A stretch of DNA of 64,000 nucleotides from Limnomonas spitsbergensis (lineage: Eukaryota > Chlorophyta > Chlorophyceae > Chlamydomonadales): positions 4,119,001 through 4,183,000 of the forward strand of contig JAYJMM010000004.1 in assembly GCA_037349105.1 (NCBI GenBank), given 5' to 3'. Shown here piece by piece: positions 1 through 12,100 of the stretch; within the stretch, counting starts at the first letter, position 1, and each line of letters begins with the position of its first letter. Both the position numbers and the translations under genes were made by a program. The notes beneath the pieces are model-generated. The model searched no databases and was not told the DNA's origin. It saw nothing but the letters and a program-made list of their open reading frames with translations.

Positions 1-545
1 AAAAAATCCACACCGAATACGGTACCATACCCCTCTTTGCCTTCCATTTAGGCATGGGGGGGGCATGGTCCGGAAGTACATGCACCGTTGTGCGCACACC
101 CATGATGGACTCACACGGTGTAGCTGCATTGTTAGTTGCTATGAATAAGCAATGACAACCTGCTGTGAGCATTGTTTGAAGGTCTTACAATTCACAGACA
201 ACCCCTAGGCCCTAAGGAATCACCAACAGAGGAAAGAGTGCAAGAGGAGAGCTGAGAAGTTGGCCAAGGAGGACTCGACGAAGCGACATCGCACACTCAC
301 ATCATTATACTCCTCTTTTACCCCTGCTACTCCCTCAACTCTTGCTCCTGCTGCTGCTGCTGCTGTCGAGCATGAGGCTCTCGAGCATGCGGCTGTCGCC
401 GAGCCTCCCGCTCTTGCAGCAGCTGCTGGTCCTGCTGCTGAGGCTACACCCAAGAGCCCGCAGCAGCAGCTCCTATCCCCGGATGTAGCGACCAAAGCGA
501 CTCCCGATGTTGTGACGATGTGAAAGCTTTCCAGCTGCCCCGGCT

Positions 546-1058
546 ATGCACCTCCTGTCGGCCAGCCCTTCGTCGCAAATTGGTATTTTGCGGCTCACGG
601 GCCTTGCCATCAGGCCTTGCCTTTTAAGTTCGAGGAGTCTGGCCTGCGGTCTGTGGGCTGTACCGGTGTTGCTCCACTCGCTGGCGGGCCTTGCCAGCCT
701 TGCTCCAGTCTCCAGTTTAACCCTGTTTAGGCCTGTGCAAAACGGACTGGGTCAAAGGCTCTACCTGTCTACCAGCAGCACTGCCCCCTTCAGTACAAGA
801 TGTCGTATGCGGCTGCTAACTAAGAGGGGTTCTGCCACCAATCCTTGCACCAACAGACCAGTAGCTTGCACCACCTGCAGGAGCATTGCGTGCATCTTCC
901 GCCCTTACGTGTGGAGTTATCACTTCCTAGATCACATGGAGTCAGCCCACCCTGGTCAGAAGCTGACGGAGGCAGATGTGACGAGATATGCCATCAGAGC
1001 TGAGGAGTTAAAGGGGGGGGCAAGGAGCTCCCCGCAAAGCAGAAGACCAAGCTTATGA
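546..1058 (+). pseudogene. ORF with a C2H2-like finger, possible transposase remnant
   Basis: A 170-codon open frame. Near its C-terminus it shows a C-X2-C-X18-H-X4-H arrangement (Cys108, Cys111, His130, His135). The residues around the histidines (HMESAHPGQ) resemble the zinc-finger heads of some DNA-transposon proteins. The first 100 residues look like low-information sequence. No start context, promoter or partner exon supports a working gene. It may be the edge of a decayed transposon or chance. Confidence 0.25.
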
Positions 1059-1504
1059 AGTAGCACATCAGCACGCTCAAGTTAGGTGCTAGTTTGTTGT
1101 CACTCATGCGTGACTCCTCTCGTTTCTTGAGCCTCGTGGTCTCTAGCGAGAATAGGTAGCTGGCAGGTGGTAGCTAGAGCAATGGTATATTATTATGGTT
1201 CACCACTTGACATTTGTGAACCAGCTACATTTAGCGACACCATTCGAAGCGCACTGATGAGCTGATTGAAATTGACCTCTCTCCCTTCCTTAAATTCTGA
1301 TTTGTGACAGAAATTGTGGTTTCACTAGGTTCCAGAGGCGGGGGGGGGGGAGCCAGGGGTCGTTTCACATTTTTGTTATGATGGGGTGTTTAACTATTTT
1401 TCTGCCCTCCGTTAAGTCGACGATTTAAGGAACTCCTCTGTGATGGTGAATCAACGCATGGATGTGACGGCTCATACTGCAATATTGGGCCTTCTTACAA
1501 GACA

Positions 1505-1700
1505 GCCACAGCGGATGTTGTTTAACAAGCAGAGACAGCAAGCCGTGTACGGCGGGTGCTGCAAAACAGGCAAAAGTTCGGCAAGGCAGATGCTGCCAAA
1601 CAGACAGAATACGGGCAGGCAATGTACGGCACTTACTGCACAACAGACAGAAAGACAACAAGATATGAATGGAGGATGCCGTAAAATAGGCAGAACTTGA
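1505..1700. repeat. Degenerate direct repeat, about 40-bp period
   Basis: Four to five diverged units can be aligned by eye. They share a core like TGCTGCAAAACAGGCAAAA, TGCTGCCAAACAGACAGAA, TACTGCACAACAGACAGAA and TGCCGTAAAATAGGCAGAA. Spacing varies, so this is an old minisatellite rather than a clean array. It explains the overlapping ORFs on both strands here. Confidence 0.5.
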
Positions 1701-1821
1701 ACCACATATCCAACCATACGATACCGAGATGCGCATGGCGCGTATGCCACCAGTCTAGCAACACTCCTAGTCTCCTACGATTGACAGTGTATGTTGGTGC
1801 ACAAATTGCTACCTCTCTCCC

Positions 1822-1825
1822 TGGT
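1822..1825. repeat. Putative left target-site duplication (TGGT)
   Basis: TGGT precedes the TG start of repeat X1 and recurs right after the CA end of repeat Y2 (20809-20812). Four bases can match by chance (about 1/256), but the position at both ends of a TG...CA element supports a target duplication made by a DDE integrase. Confidence 0.5.
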
Positions 1826-2461
1826 TGTCACAGTATATTACAGTATACGTGACAGAACCGTTTAGACCGCAGTTAGCGGCATCGAGGACTCCGCAGCTTC
1901 TCTGCGGAGCCTACGGATTTGAACTGGAACCTAGAAACCCGCTTACGCCGGTTGATTTGACAGATTGTACCGTATTCTGAATTGGGCCTGCCGGGTCCCT
2001 GTATCCCGGCAGTTGCCTAGGCTAGCTACTTCATCCCTTTCTAAAGGACAGACCTCTATTGTAACAAGCACCGGCCGTCATCTGTGTATGAGACCTCCTA
2101 CGTTCACATAAGTCAGTACCTTTACTCAAGTCAAGACTAGCTCAGCGCCTGCTGAGATAGCTGGAGACAAGTACCTAGCAAGAGGCCCGAGACCCTGCCG
2201 AACAAGAAGTACGCAGTCCACGTCACGTCACCCTCACCGCGAGACGCACGGTAAGTGCCCTTAACATAGCCCAGCTGGATCGCGCCCAGACGGCCAGAAG
2301 GCCTGTGCTCCCTTAGTCAATTGCCATACAACCAAATAGCCGGCTACGCTGCTTAACTCGCTGAGCACTCGCAGCCAGTGTGAAGTCACTGAGCCTGCCC
2401 GTAGGCGTCCGTCACTGCCGTGAGGAAAGAAGTCCGCCACGGACCTGAAGCGCACATCGCG
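1826..2461 (+). repeat. Direct repeat X1 (5' terminal repeat)
   Basis: 636 bp, repeated as X2 at 19943-20578. I see two differences (ttcAtccc versus ttcGtccc; gacgcAcgg versus gacgcGcgg). It opens with an imperfect palindrome: TGTCACAGTATA pairs with TATACGTGACA at 1844-1854. It should hold the promoter, since it lies upstream of the leader and ORF, but no clear TATA box was identified. A minus-strand 64-codon ORF in it is not considered real. Confidence 0.9.
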
Positions 2462-2482
2462 TGTCCTTTAGAAAGGGACGAA
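2030..2482. repeat. 21-bp inverted repeat spanning the X1/leader junction
   Basis: The sequence at 2030-2050 inside X1 is repeated in inverted orientation at 2462-2482, directly after X1 ends. It matches 20/21 with X1 and 21/21 with X2. The right arm reads TGTCCTTTAGAAAGGGACGA. It could form a long stem in the RNA leader or mark how the X/internal junction arose. The site right after a 5' repeat is where a primer-binding site is expected. Confidence 0.7.
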
Positions 2483-3179
2483 GTGGATTTAGCCTGATCA
2501 GCTTGATTTGCCAATTCCTGCTAAAGGTGCTTGTGCAGCGAATTGGAAATTTGTTTGCATACAAACGACCTTGGACAGCATTTGAACTGCACTTTGCTGT
2601 GGTAATCTCCAGAGAGAGATTGCCAAGTTAAACTCTGAGAATCACTGAGCGTGGCAGCTTAGTGTTGAGTCCAGAAGTGACTTGAAGATCTGGCTGTGGA
2701 TTTATACACCCAGCAGATAATTCCCTGTGTGACTGCGGATTGAGATCAGGTGGATCCAATTTCTCATCATTGACAGAAGTAAACTTGTGGATAGAACATC
2801 CAAGTTTGAAATCTTGTGGGTGTGCCAAAGGATCCCCGCAGGAACGCAGAGCTGAGCGGACGCTACGCAAAAGGCAACATCCACGCAGGGCGTGTGACAT
2901 CCACGCGGGACGTGAGACATCTAGAAGCAGCCCGGCCAGCAAGGTGGGAAGAACTGAAAGGGCGAAGGAGGATTCCGCCAGATTGAAACTAGTAAGCAGA
3001 AAAGCGGGAAGGCGAGGCCTTTCCTGCATAAGTGCTGTACCTGCCATCCGATCTTGACTTGCAAAATCCTCACCAGATTGCAGTAGGAACAAGGGGGCAG
3101 AAGCCTAGCGTTAGCAGATCTTGTAGAGGGTGTCGCCAGCACGCTTGCAGGACCGTGCGGTTCGTTAATTGCCTGTAGA
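2462..3179 (+). other. Untranslated leader of the retroelement
   Basis: 718 bp between X1 and the first ATG of the long ORF. This is the expected place for a primer-binding site and packaging signals. No tRNA-complementary site was recognised with confidence; a TGG triplet lies at 2484-2486, just after the inverted repeat. No other gene is seen. Confidence 0.6.
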
Positions 3180-6100
3180 ATGACAGACGTAGATCTAAAT
3201 CCCGATAGGCACCTGCACCCTGACGCCCAACGGAGAAGTGGGCGTCTGAGGGGGCTGGAGCCGGGTGTAAACCTGATGGAGGCTAGTGATGAGCTGGCTG
3301 CAGAAGCACTGTTGGTGGCGGCGAAGCTGGCAGGGCCAGTGGAACCGCCCGCTGGAAACTGCAAGGTGCCAGAGCCGGGTCGCGTACCGCCCAGAGAGGC
3401 AGGGGCGCAGGCAGACGGCTCAGCGCTGGTGACGCGCAAAGGCATCGGCCGAGGGGGTCCAGTGCCCGCCGATTTCAGGGGCAGCCTGGAATTCGAGCAG
3501 TGGCAGACTCAGGCTGGAACACCAGAGCTGATTTTGGATCAAGCAACAGAAGTGTCCCAGAGCTGTGACACGCGGCAGAACTGCGAGCCCAAGGCCACGC
3601 CCCAGCAGAATCCGCCCAGGGTGGCCAGGGTCTCGCAACGGGTCAAAGACGAACCCAGTCAGCCGGATCAAAGGGCCGAGGAAGCCGCAGCACCAAGAGA
3701 GGTTGCAGGCTGTGATAAAGCCTGCCCAGACAAACAGCGAATGAAAGCAGAGGAAATGGAGGCCAGGAGTATGCCTGCAGGGGTCAAACACGAGGAAGCT
3801 GAGCCCCAGCCAGCAGCGGGCAGGCAGAGCTCGCAGGTCGGCAAGGAAAGGGAAAAGTCAGCTGTGCCGGTAGGAAATCCCTGGGCTGACCAAATATCCG
3901 AGGAAGAACTGTCAGACCCAGTTCAAGAAGAGAAGGGGCAGCAGTCTAAGACAGGACTGCGCCCAAGGCAGCAGCTGCGACCGCGCAGGGTGCTGGTCAG
4001 AAGAGGAGCTGGATCCACAGTCTATGGGACGCCGCTGTCCAGGTTTCCGCCCAGTGTGGGCAGACCCGTGCAGAAATCCAAGGAAGGATCTAGCAGCCTG
4101 ACGCAGAGAGACGACAGCCACAAGGAAATCCTGCGAGGATTCTTTCACGATCCATCAGGAGCGCAGGATACCAGCCCTAGTGAGCCAGAACGCTCCAGGG
4201 CTGGGGGAGCAGTGTGCGGCGAAAAGGAGTCAGAAGTACATATGCAGCCGATCGGTTGGACAGGAATTTTGCAGTGGGCAACGGATCTGTGGAAGCAAGT
4301 TTGCTCCAGGACGTTCCTGCATTTCCAGGACCAGGTCACAGCTATTGAGGAGTTCAAGGCCCATCATCTGCGGGGATGGGCAACAAAGGCCATGCTGGGT
4401 ATCCCCCACACAGGGCAGGACAGGGCAACGCTGTTAGCCGCCCTTGGACAGGTGTCCAAGGGAAGGGCGGGACGCGAAGCAGCACTGGCTGTTAAGGCCT
4501 TCGCAGACGAGTGGTGCAACGAGGTAACAGGAAATCAAGTGGAACCTGGATCCGAGCAGGAAGAAGAGGAGGACCAGGCATGGGAAGGATTTGAAACAGC
4601 AGTGCAGCGACCGGAGGAGCTCAGGGAGGTGCAAAGGTGGCAGCAGCAGGCAAGAGCCGCGCCAACCCCGGCACTCAGATCAGAGGCCTTCGAGGTCAGC
4701 AGCGAGCCAAGCCTCAGGGGGCGACCAAGGGGCAGGGAAGCGCCCAGAGCCAGCAGTCCAGCCGCCAGCGAAAGGGCGGAGTTGACTAGCCGATCACTCG
4801 CCAGGATGGCAGAGCAAGGCACAGCAACACGCAGAGCAAGCAGGCAAGAGTCTTATGCGTTGCTACGCATAGTCGAGGACAAAGAGAACACATGCCAGGA
4901 AACCCAGGTGGATTACATCAAGGAATTCCTGAGGAACAGGCAGGCGGGCACAGCAAGTGGAACCAGGAGGAATGAGCCTGCAGGCAGCGCACGGAGCAGT
5001 GGTCCAAGAATGCAGGAAGCCAGAGAGGAAACGCAGTCTGATTCCTATGCCAGGAATTACACAGGCGGGACGCAGCCAGGTTGGCAGGGCCAGGAGCTGC
5101 CCAGGGGGCAGGCATACAACAGAGAACAGCCAAACCGGCATAGCCAGGAGCAGCCCAGAGGGCAGGCAGATGGCAGGGAACATCCAAGCCAGCATAGCCA
5201 GGAGCCGCCCAGAGAGCAGGCAGATGGCAGGGAACAGCCAAGCCAGCAAAGCCAGGAGCAACCCAGGGGACCAGCGGAACACAGCAGAGGGGTGAGGCAG
5301 GAACGGCAAGACCAGGAGCTGCCCAGGGGACAGGCAGAGCCGGGCAGAGCGCAGGCTTGGAGGCCTGGCTCTGACAGCAGACCAGGCAGAAGCGAATCAG
5401 AACGACTGCCACCCGAGGGAAGTAGAAGCTCTGCAGGAAGGGCAGGCAGGCAGCCATCGCGAGAAGATCATGATCAGGAGGAGGATTATTACAGACACGA
5501 CAGATACCATTCAGGTCGCAGCCCATCAAGGGGCGGTGGTGGAGGATCTAGGTCGCGGTCAGAATCAGTTGATTCGGGACCAGGAGGAGCGGACAGACGC
5601 AGGCCAGGAGCCAGGCAGGAGTCCAGCGACCAGGAAATGAAGAGGCTCGAGAGGGAGCAGGCAAGGGTGAACCTGCAGCTGCAGCAGCAGATGGTCCTGC
5701 AGCTGGCAGGGGTAGCCAAATTCACCAAAATCCCAGCCATCCAAGGCAACGTGCCAGTGTTGGATATGTCGCACCCAGGCGCGGTGGCAGCCAGGAAATA
5801 TTGCCAGGCATGTGGATATTGGGGATCGCACAACAGGCTGGCGCTGTCAGATGACCCGCCAGCGCTGGCTGTGGTGGCCGGAGAAATAGCTGGGTCGTGC
5901 CAGTCGCCATCAGCCATGACGATGTTGGTGAAATCACTGGTCAAGCTATGGGACAGCAAGCCGGCTAGCGTGGGGCCACTGATGGTAGCCATCAGGGCGG
6001 CGCCCCATGCTGGAGACAGGGCTGCCAGAGAAGCAGAAAGGATAAGGGGGACGTGGGTTGCCCCGGCAGAGGAGCAGTGTTGTGAGGCCTCACTGCTAAC

Positions 6101-9100
6101 CTTGTGGATCAAAGTGGTTCAAGCAGAAGTGGGAAAGCCAACCTCGGATGAGAGGACAGCCATTTCCAACCTCAGGCTAGGGGTGAAGACCACTCTCGAC
6201 CCTGACGTCAAGCCAGAGGAGACGGTGGAAGCATTTGCTCACAGAGTGCTGTCGACAGCAGAGTTGCTGCAGATCTCAAGGGATGCAGTGGACCATTTTG
6301 GCAGGAGGCACTCGGTCTCGCATCTGTTCCATGATGGACTTCCAGCGCTCGCTAAGGCCAAACTGAGCAAGTTTGTTATGACCGTCCCAGGGTACCTCAG
6401 CATGACAGACGAAGATCAGATTGCAGTACTCACACAGCAGGTGGTGCTGTGGGAGAAGTTTGCCTTGGAAATGGGGGATCTAGGAGGCGTAAGCCTCAAA
6501 CAGATGGCCAGTGGGCCTGGCCAGGGGGAGGCGCAGTCCAACAGAACAAGGAAGGAGAGAACAGGACAGTGGGAGATGCGGACACGCCTTGAAGGGGCAG
6601 GGAACCCCGCAGGAGCATCAGCTGCCCAGCAACAGCGGATTGACAAACCCAGAGGAGTTACCTGGGCAGATCAATCAGGAGCACCAAATTACAGCGCAGA
6701 AGGCGCTGCAGGGGCAGTCAAGGCATGCTACCAGTGTGGTAGCACGGCGCACCTGGCCAGGGATTGCAGGGCGCCCAGACCCAGGGATGAGCGCAGGCCG
6801 ACGCCACCTGCTGCTGACATTACAGCTGGGCAGCCCAGGCCGCAGCAGCAGCAGTACCCGCTCCCACCAAGGCCGCAGCAGGGTCAGCCTGCAGGCAGAC
6901 CGTACGAGCGGAATCAGAACAACAGGCAGTACCAACGGCCGGGGCCTGGCCAGGGGGGTCAGGCTCAGCAAGCGGCACACGTGTCTCACCTAAGCAGCCC
7001 AACGGGGCAAGCCGAGCCAGAGGGCTGGCAACAGACTATGGCAGAGATGCTCAGCGAGTCTGTAGCACTCATGACGCAGGTTGGGCTAGTGCCCAAATCC
7101 GCAGGATTCAAGCAGGCGGCTCACAACGCTCGTCCTAGGTCATTCTTGCCAGAACCCTGTCCGGAGGAGGAACCTGAGCAAAGGCTCGTGGAACCTGCCT
7201 CCAGGAAGGGAGCAAAGAGACTGGTTTTGAGCAAATTAGCTGACGATATGTCCGACATCCGACTGCAGGTGTTTAAGTTGAACGAGAGGCTGACGGCACT
7301 GTCATTCACCACTATGCCCATGGGTTCAGAAGACCACAGGGGTAAGGCCAGTAAGGGCAGGCAGGAAAGCAAGGTGGTCACAGCTGCACCAAGGCTGCAG
7401 TATTTTAAGAACGACAGAAGCAACCTGGAGCAATGTGTGGGCCTAATGGTCAAAGGAAAGGTCCTGGTGGCTCAGAAGGCCCTCATGGACTCAGCGTGCT
7501 CCTGTCATGTGATCACAGTCAACATTGCAGAACAGTTAGTCGCCATGGGGGCAGAGCTGATCAGGACGGATGAGAAGATCCGCACGACAGACAATGCAGG
7601 GGCAGATCTGTATGGGGTGCTGTTCATTTATGTGGTGTACGGATATGGGGGGGCCAATGCTATTATGGAACCCACGGTGGTCAGGGTCGTAAAAACACCG
7701 CCCGATGCATACGAACACTTGGTGGGGAACCCAGAGTTTCTCAAGTACAATGGGGTTTTAGAGGCAGCAGGAAGGCTGACCTTACGACCCAGAGATGGGC
7801 CCCAGACAGTGCGAGGGGTCAGGGACCTGACGCTGCCGCTGGTCCTAGCATCCCCAGCAGGGGGGTACCAGGCAGCAGCAGTAGCATGGGCAGGAATCCG
7901 GTGTGGATTTGCAGAACGTGAAGGGTGGCCCGCGGCCAGGGTAGAGGAAGAACACGAGCCGCTCTTACAGCACGCCATGGCCACACACGCAGGTGCCGCC
8001 ATAAGGACAGACCAGAAGGCGGGGCAGAGTCGCGGAACAGCCGCAGGTGCAGGCAGAAGCACCGCTGATGCGAGCAGGAGCAGCCGTGAGGAACCACAGG
8101 AGACCGCTTCCAGGCCGCGCCAGTGCGGGCAAGCGCAGGCTGCAGTGCTCAGAGAGAGCAAGGTGGATGCCAAGGCCGCTGCGTCACAGCCAAGCCAGGC
8201 AGCAGCACAGGCAGAGGCCGCTGCTGGGGTTGCAATGGCACTCAAGGCAGATGCGAAGTCGCCATACCAAAAGGAGGTCATCAGGAGGTGCCTAGAAACG
8301 AGCCCACGCTACCCATGTGTCTTGTGCGGCGAACCTGGCCCGCACTCACCAGAGGCGTGTGACCAGAGAATCCGGAGGATGCTGCAGAAGACTGCGGCAG
8401 TTCCCACAACACAGGGGACATCACCTGGAGCCAGGAAGCGGGTGGACTTTGGAGGAGCCGCAGCAGCAAGAGCTGCGCCAGCAGGATCAGTCAGGCGCTC
8501 GGAGGTGCGAGTGCCTGGCAAAGGCGAGATGGTCGGTGCGGCTGATGAGGGCGTTAGGGAAGACGCCCCAGAAGCAGCAAACCGCGACCAGAGGGAGCTT
8601 GTCAGCAAAGAGGAGAATGAAGAATCAGAGGAGTCAGAGGAGGAAGATGTCCGTGGAAGGACCAGCCCAAAGTACCTGCGTCTGCTGCGGCTGCATCAAA
8701 CAGTAGAGTTGCTGCAGCATGACGTCAAGGCAAGGGAAGAGCTGCTGTACCGCCAAGCGGCTGCAACAATTGAATACCTGAGGTTGCAGCAGGTCAGGTG
8801 GACAGGCCTCCAGGACGCCAACATACGGCTCACGGAGGTACAACAGCAGTACATCTTGCGTGCAGACCAGCTGCGAGCGCTGTATGCCAACCTTGGGAAC
8901 CAGCAGGCAGGAGAGCCGCTGCAGTCCACAATCCCAGGTGACCCGGAGCTGGCAGGGCATATGGCAGTCATGTTTCAAACCGCGGAGGAGTTCGCGGAGG
9001 AGGACGAGAGCCTGAGCCAGGAGAAGCTGCAGGACCAGGAACAGCAAGCCACTGGTCAGCAAGAACCAGGGGGCAGTGGCGGGGCCAGGCAGGCCAGCGG

Positions 9101-12100
9101 GGAAACGCGAGTGCGGCACAGGGGGTCAACCCCAGATGACGCTGTACATACAGAAACCAGAGAGCGCAGCAGGAGCGCGCAGAGGGCTCGCAGTGCAGAA
9201 CGCCGCGGGGCGGTGCCTACACCGGAGGCTCGAACCCAGCGGCCAGACCGCGATGATAGCTTCGACCGGCCTAGAGGCAGGAGGCAGCATTCACCCAGCG
9301 GGGATCGTGGGAGCCAGCCCAGGGGCAGGTCACAAGAGCGAGGCACAGGTAGCCACGCCAGGCCACACCAGCCAGAACAGAGAATGCAGGATAGAAGGGG
9401 AGCCTCCGGCCAGAGTCCGCCGGGCAGGGCCCAAGCAGGGCGCAGCTGGATGGGGGGACAGAGGAATGTCCTCGGACCCCACGATGGGGGAGTGTGCTTC
9501 AACTGTCAGAAGCCAGGGCACTTCGCTAACGCGTGCCCAGAGCAGGGAGAGGCATCGCAGCCTGGGGACAGCAGCCAGTTTGACAGATCACTGACAGCAG
9601 GAGGCCCAGACAGGAGCTGGGGAGTCAGGGGACCTGGCAGGAGCCAGGAGGTGTCAGAAGACACCATGAGGCGCGCTTACGAGGCCGCCAAGGAGGTCTC
9701 CTTTGAAGAGTGGAAAAGGCGGCAGGAGGCAGCAGGACCAAGTGAGCTGCCAGGCCCGCCAGGACGGCCAGGGCCAGCGGGGCAGTCTTACAACTCCAGG
9801 TGGGTCAGCCAGGAGAGGCACACGTGCATGATGTCTGTCCATGAAGGGCTTGGGCAGAACGCAGCGACTCAAGTTGTGAGCTACCAGGCCGCAGCAATGC
9901 CTGTAACGTTCCAAGTGGTGCCAGAGGGGCAGGTGGCCCAGCAAAGGCACCACTGGCAGATGGTGGTAGAGGCCCTAGCCATGAATCACTGTGGTACTCG
10001 GCCCGCAGGGTCAGCCAGGTCTATGGCACATGCGGTGGAGTTTCTCAGGAACCTCCAGCAAAGGGGATGCCCGGCCCCATGTGAGGGATGGCCTGGCATT
10101 CTCCAGCAGTTTCTCGACAAAGAATGGGACATCTACAATGCCCAGATGGATGAGTTTGAGAGGATAGAGCAAGAGGCAGGGCTCCAGCACAGGGTAGACG
10201 AGTGGGAAACCAGTTCTAGTGGGGACGGCACCAGCGCCTCAGAGGAAGGCCATGAGCCCCAAGCTCCTGTAACAGTGCTTGAGGAAGAAGCTGCCATGCT
10301 CTGCCCAGGTACCCCGGAGGGCAACGCGGACACAGGCGGCGAGGTAGCGGGAGCAGCCGCTGGAACCCGGAATGGGCTCAGCAGGCAGGATCACCACCCA
10401 GGGGCCAAGGGGGCAGCAGCTATGAGCCCAGAGGACAATACAGCGGGGGCCGTTAGGACCCATCACAGTACCACCTCTCGGTCCAGCGCTGCCAGATGGG
10501 AAGAGGAGGACAGAGGGCTGCAGCGCAGCCGCAGCAGGGGCGAGAGGCCCGCTGCAGGGAGTGAGGATTCCCAGTTCACCCAGGCCGGTACAGGGCGCCG
10601 GGGCAGGTCGGGCAGCAGAGGGCGGGTTCGCCCTGCGCCAGACCCGCCGAGATTGCCAGAGAGCAGGTGCTTCGTGCAATGGTACCGCCTGGGGGAAGAA
10701 ATGCCAGAGGCATCGTCTTCAGAGGCTATGATCACTCTGCCAGCACAGTCCAAAGATGGGCTTTGTAGGTTGCAGAACCACAGGCTCCTGGAGGGCAGGT
10801 CGCAAACGTGTGTCAACATAGCGGCAGCCATGCAGGCAGTGGCCAGACTGATCTTTCCATGGGACGCGGTGACAGCAGTCCTGCTGGGTGCAGCACTCAA
10901 GGGGTTCATACAGCCCAGCACAAGGATGGAGGATTATATGCAGAGGGGATGGTCAAGGCACCCCATCTACGCATACAGCGTCGGCGAGATGGTGGGCCTA
11001 GCCGTCAAAGAAGGCATCACAGCAGTAGCTGCAGCCGACAGGGCGCACCCAGACGTGCCGGATAACGCGCACACCGAGGGGGTGTGGCAGGGTGCGCAGC
11101 CCGGGTTCATGCGAACGCCATGGGCGGAGGACTGCGTCCACCAGTTGATGGAGCACCCCGCTCTCAGAGACCGCGCTTTCTACGTGCCAGTGCAGGCCTT
11201 AAGAGAGCACGGAAGGGGTGACAGGTCCGAGGATGGAACCCACAGCGAGGCAGGGCTGTGCCATGCCGATAGGCCACGGCGGTGTGAGGCCACCGTTGAG
11301 GCGTCGGTCACCATCCCCAGGATGGTCGCAGGGCAAGCTGTACCATGGGGAATGGACCCTGGGGAGGCCAGGGCAGCCATCCCAGTTCAGCAGCTGGTAA
11401 CTTACTACTACGAGGAGCTGGAAGAAGGAGAGATGCCGGTTTCAGCAGCATGGATCCACATGCATGCGTCGCGGGATGATATGCCAGTCTTCCTGTTCGC
11501 CAGGTGCGAAGGGAATGTGGCGATCACCAGGTGTGCATCAGTCGACGAGGCAGAGTTCCACGCGCACACGCACGCCAGGGGAGCAGACCCAGCAACATGG
11601 GCAGTCATGCTCATGGCGTTGCAACGGGTTCTGCTTCCGGGACAGCTGTCAGCAGCCATGCGGCACGTCTGGGGCGTGGATGATCAGTGGGCGCCGCTGG
11701 AAATGACAGACTGCCCCGCATGGCCATATGGAGCCCAGAGGTCGCCAGCGGATGGACCCATGTGGGAAGACGAGGAGGAGTTCGCGCGCTCGCCGTTCGC
11801 AGTAGAACGGTTAGAAGCGTGCGTGCACCAGTGGGTGCGATGGGAGAGAAGAGCGTGGCGCGACAACAGGGCCAGCAGCGTGGTCCCGTATTGGCAGGCA
11901 AACGGCATGACAGTACAGCTGTGGAGGCAGGCGCACCCGGCAGGGGTACGCACTCTGCATCCCCTGTTCAGAGGAGCAGGGTCGGATACCTACATGGAGG
12001 AGCTGGAGGAGCTGAGGACTCAGCCCGTGCCGGGGCGCTGGATGGTGGGCAGATGGGGTTCCCACTATTGGGACCCCGCTGCCATCACTGACGGACCAAT

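Larger units (their letters stand above)
1..1821. other. Left flank without an intact gene
   Basis: No recognisable intact gene is visible. It holds an Ala-rich ORF at 260-523 (+) with GCT/GCA runs, an ORF with one zinc-finger-like motif at 546-1058, and a degenerate direct-repeat patch at 1505-1700. The overlapping ORFs on both strands at 1425-1750 come from that repeat. G-runs occur near 55-62, 1014-1021 and 1340-1350. Confidence 0.5.

Noticed and set aside
260..523. Ala-rich 87-codon ORF as a gene
   Set aside because: Low-complexity GCT/GCA repeats; an antisense Ala-rich ORF is equally open; no domain or signal supports it.
1425..1750. Overlapping ORFs on both strands that might be a gene
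   Set aside because: They are produced by the degenerate 40-bp direct repeat and have no domain or splice partners.
2261..2455. Minus-strand 64-codon ORF in X1, repeated exactly in X2
   Set aside because: It is preserved only because the terminal repeats are nearly identical. It has no recognisable domain and lies antisense in the expected promoter region.
5091..5275. CRISPR-like regular repeats
   Set aside because: The units are adjacent with no spacers and encode in-frame 18-residue repeats in a eukaryotic retroelement.
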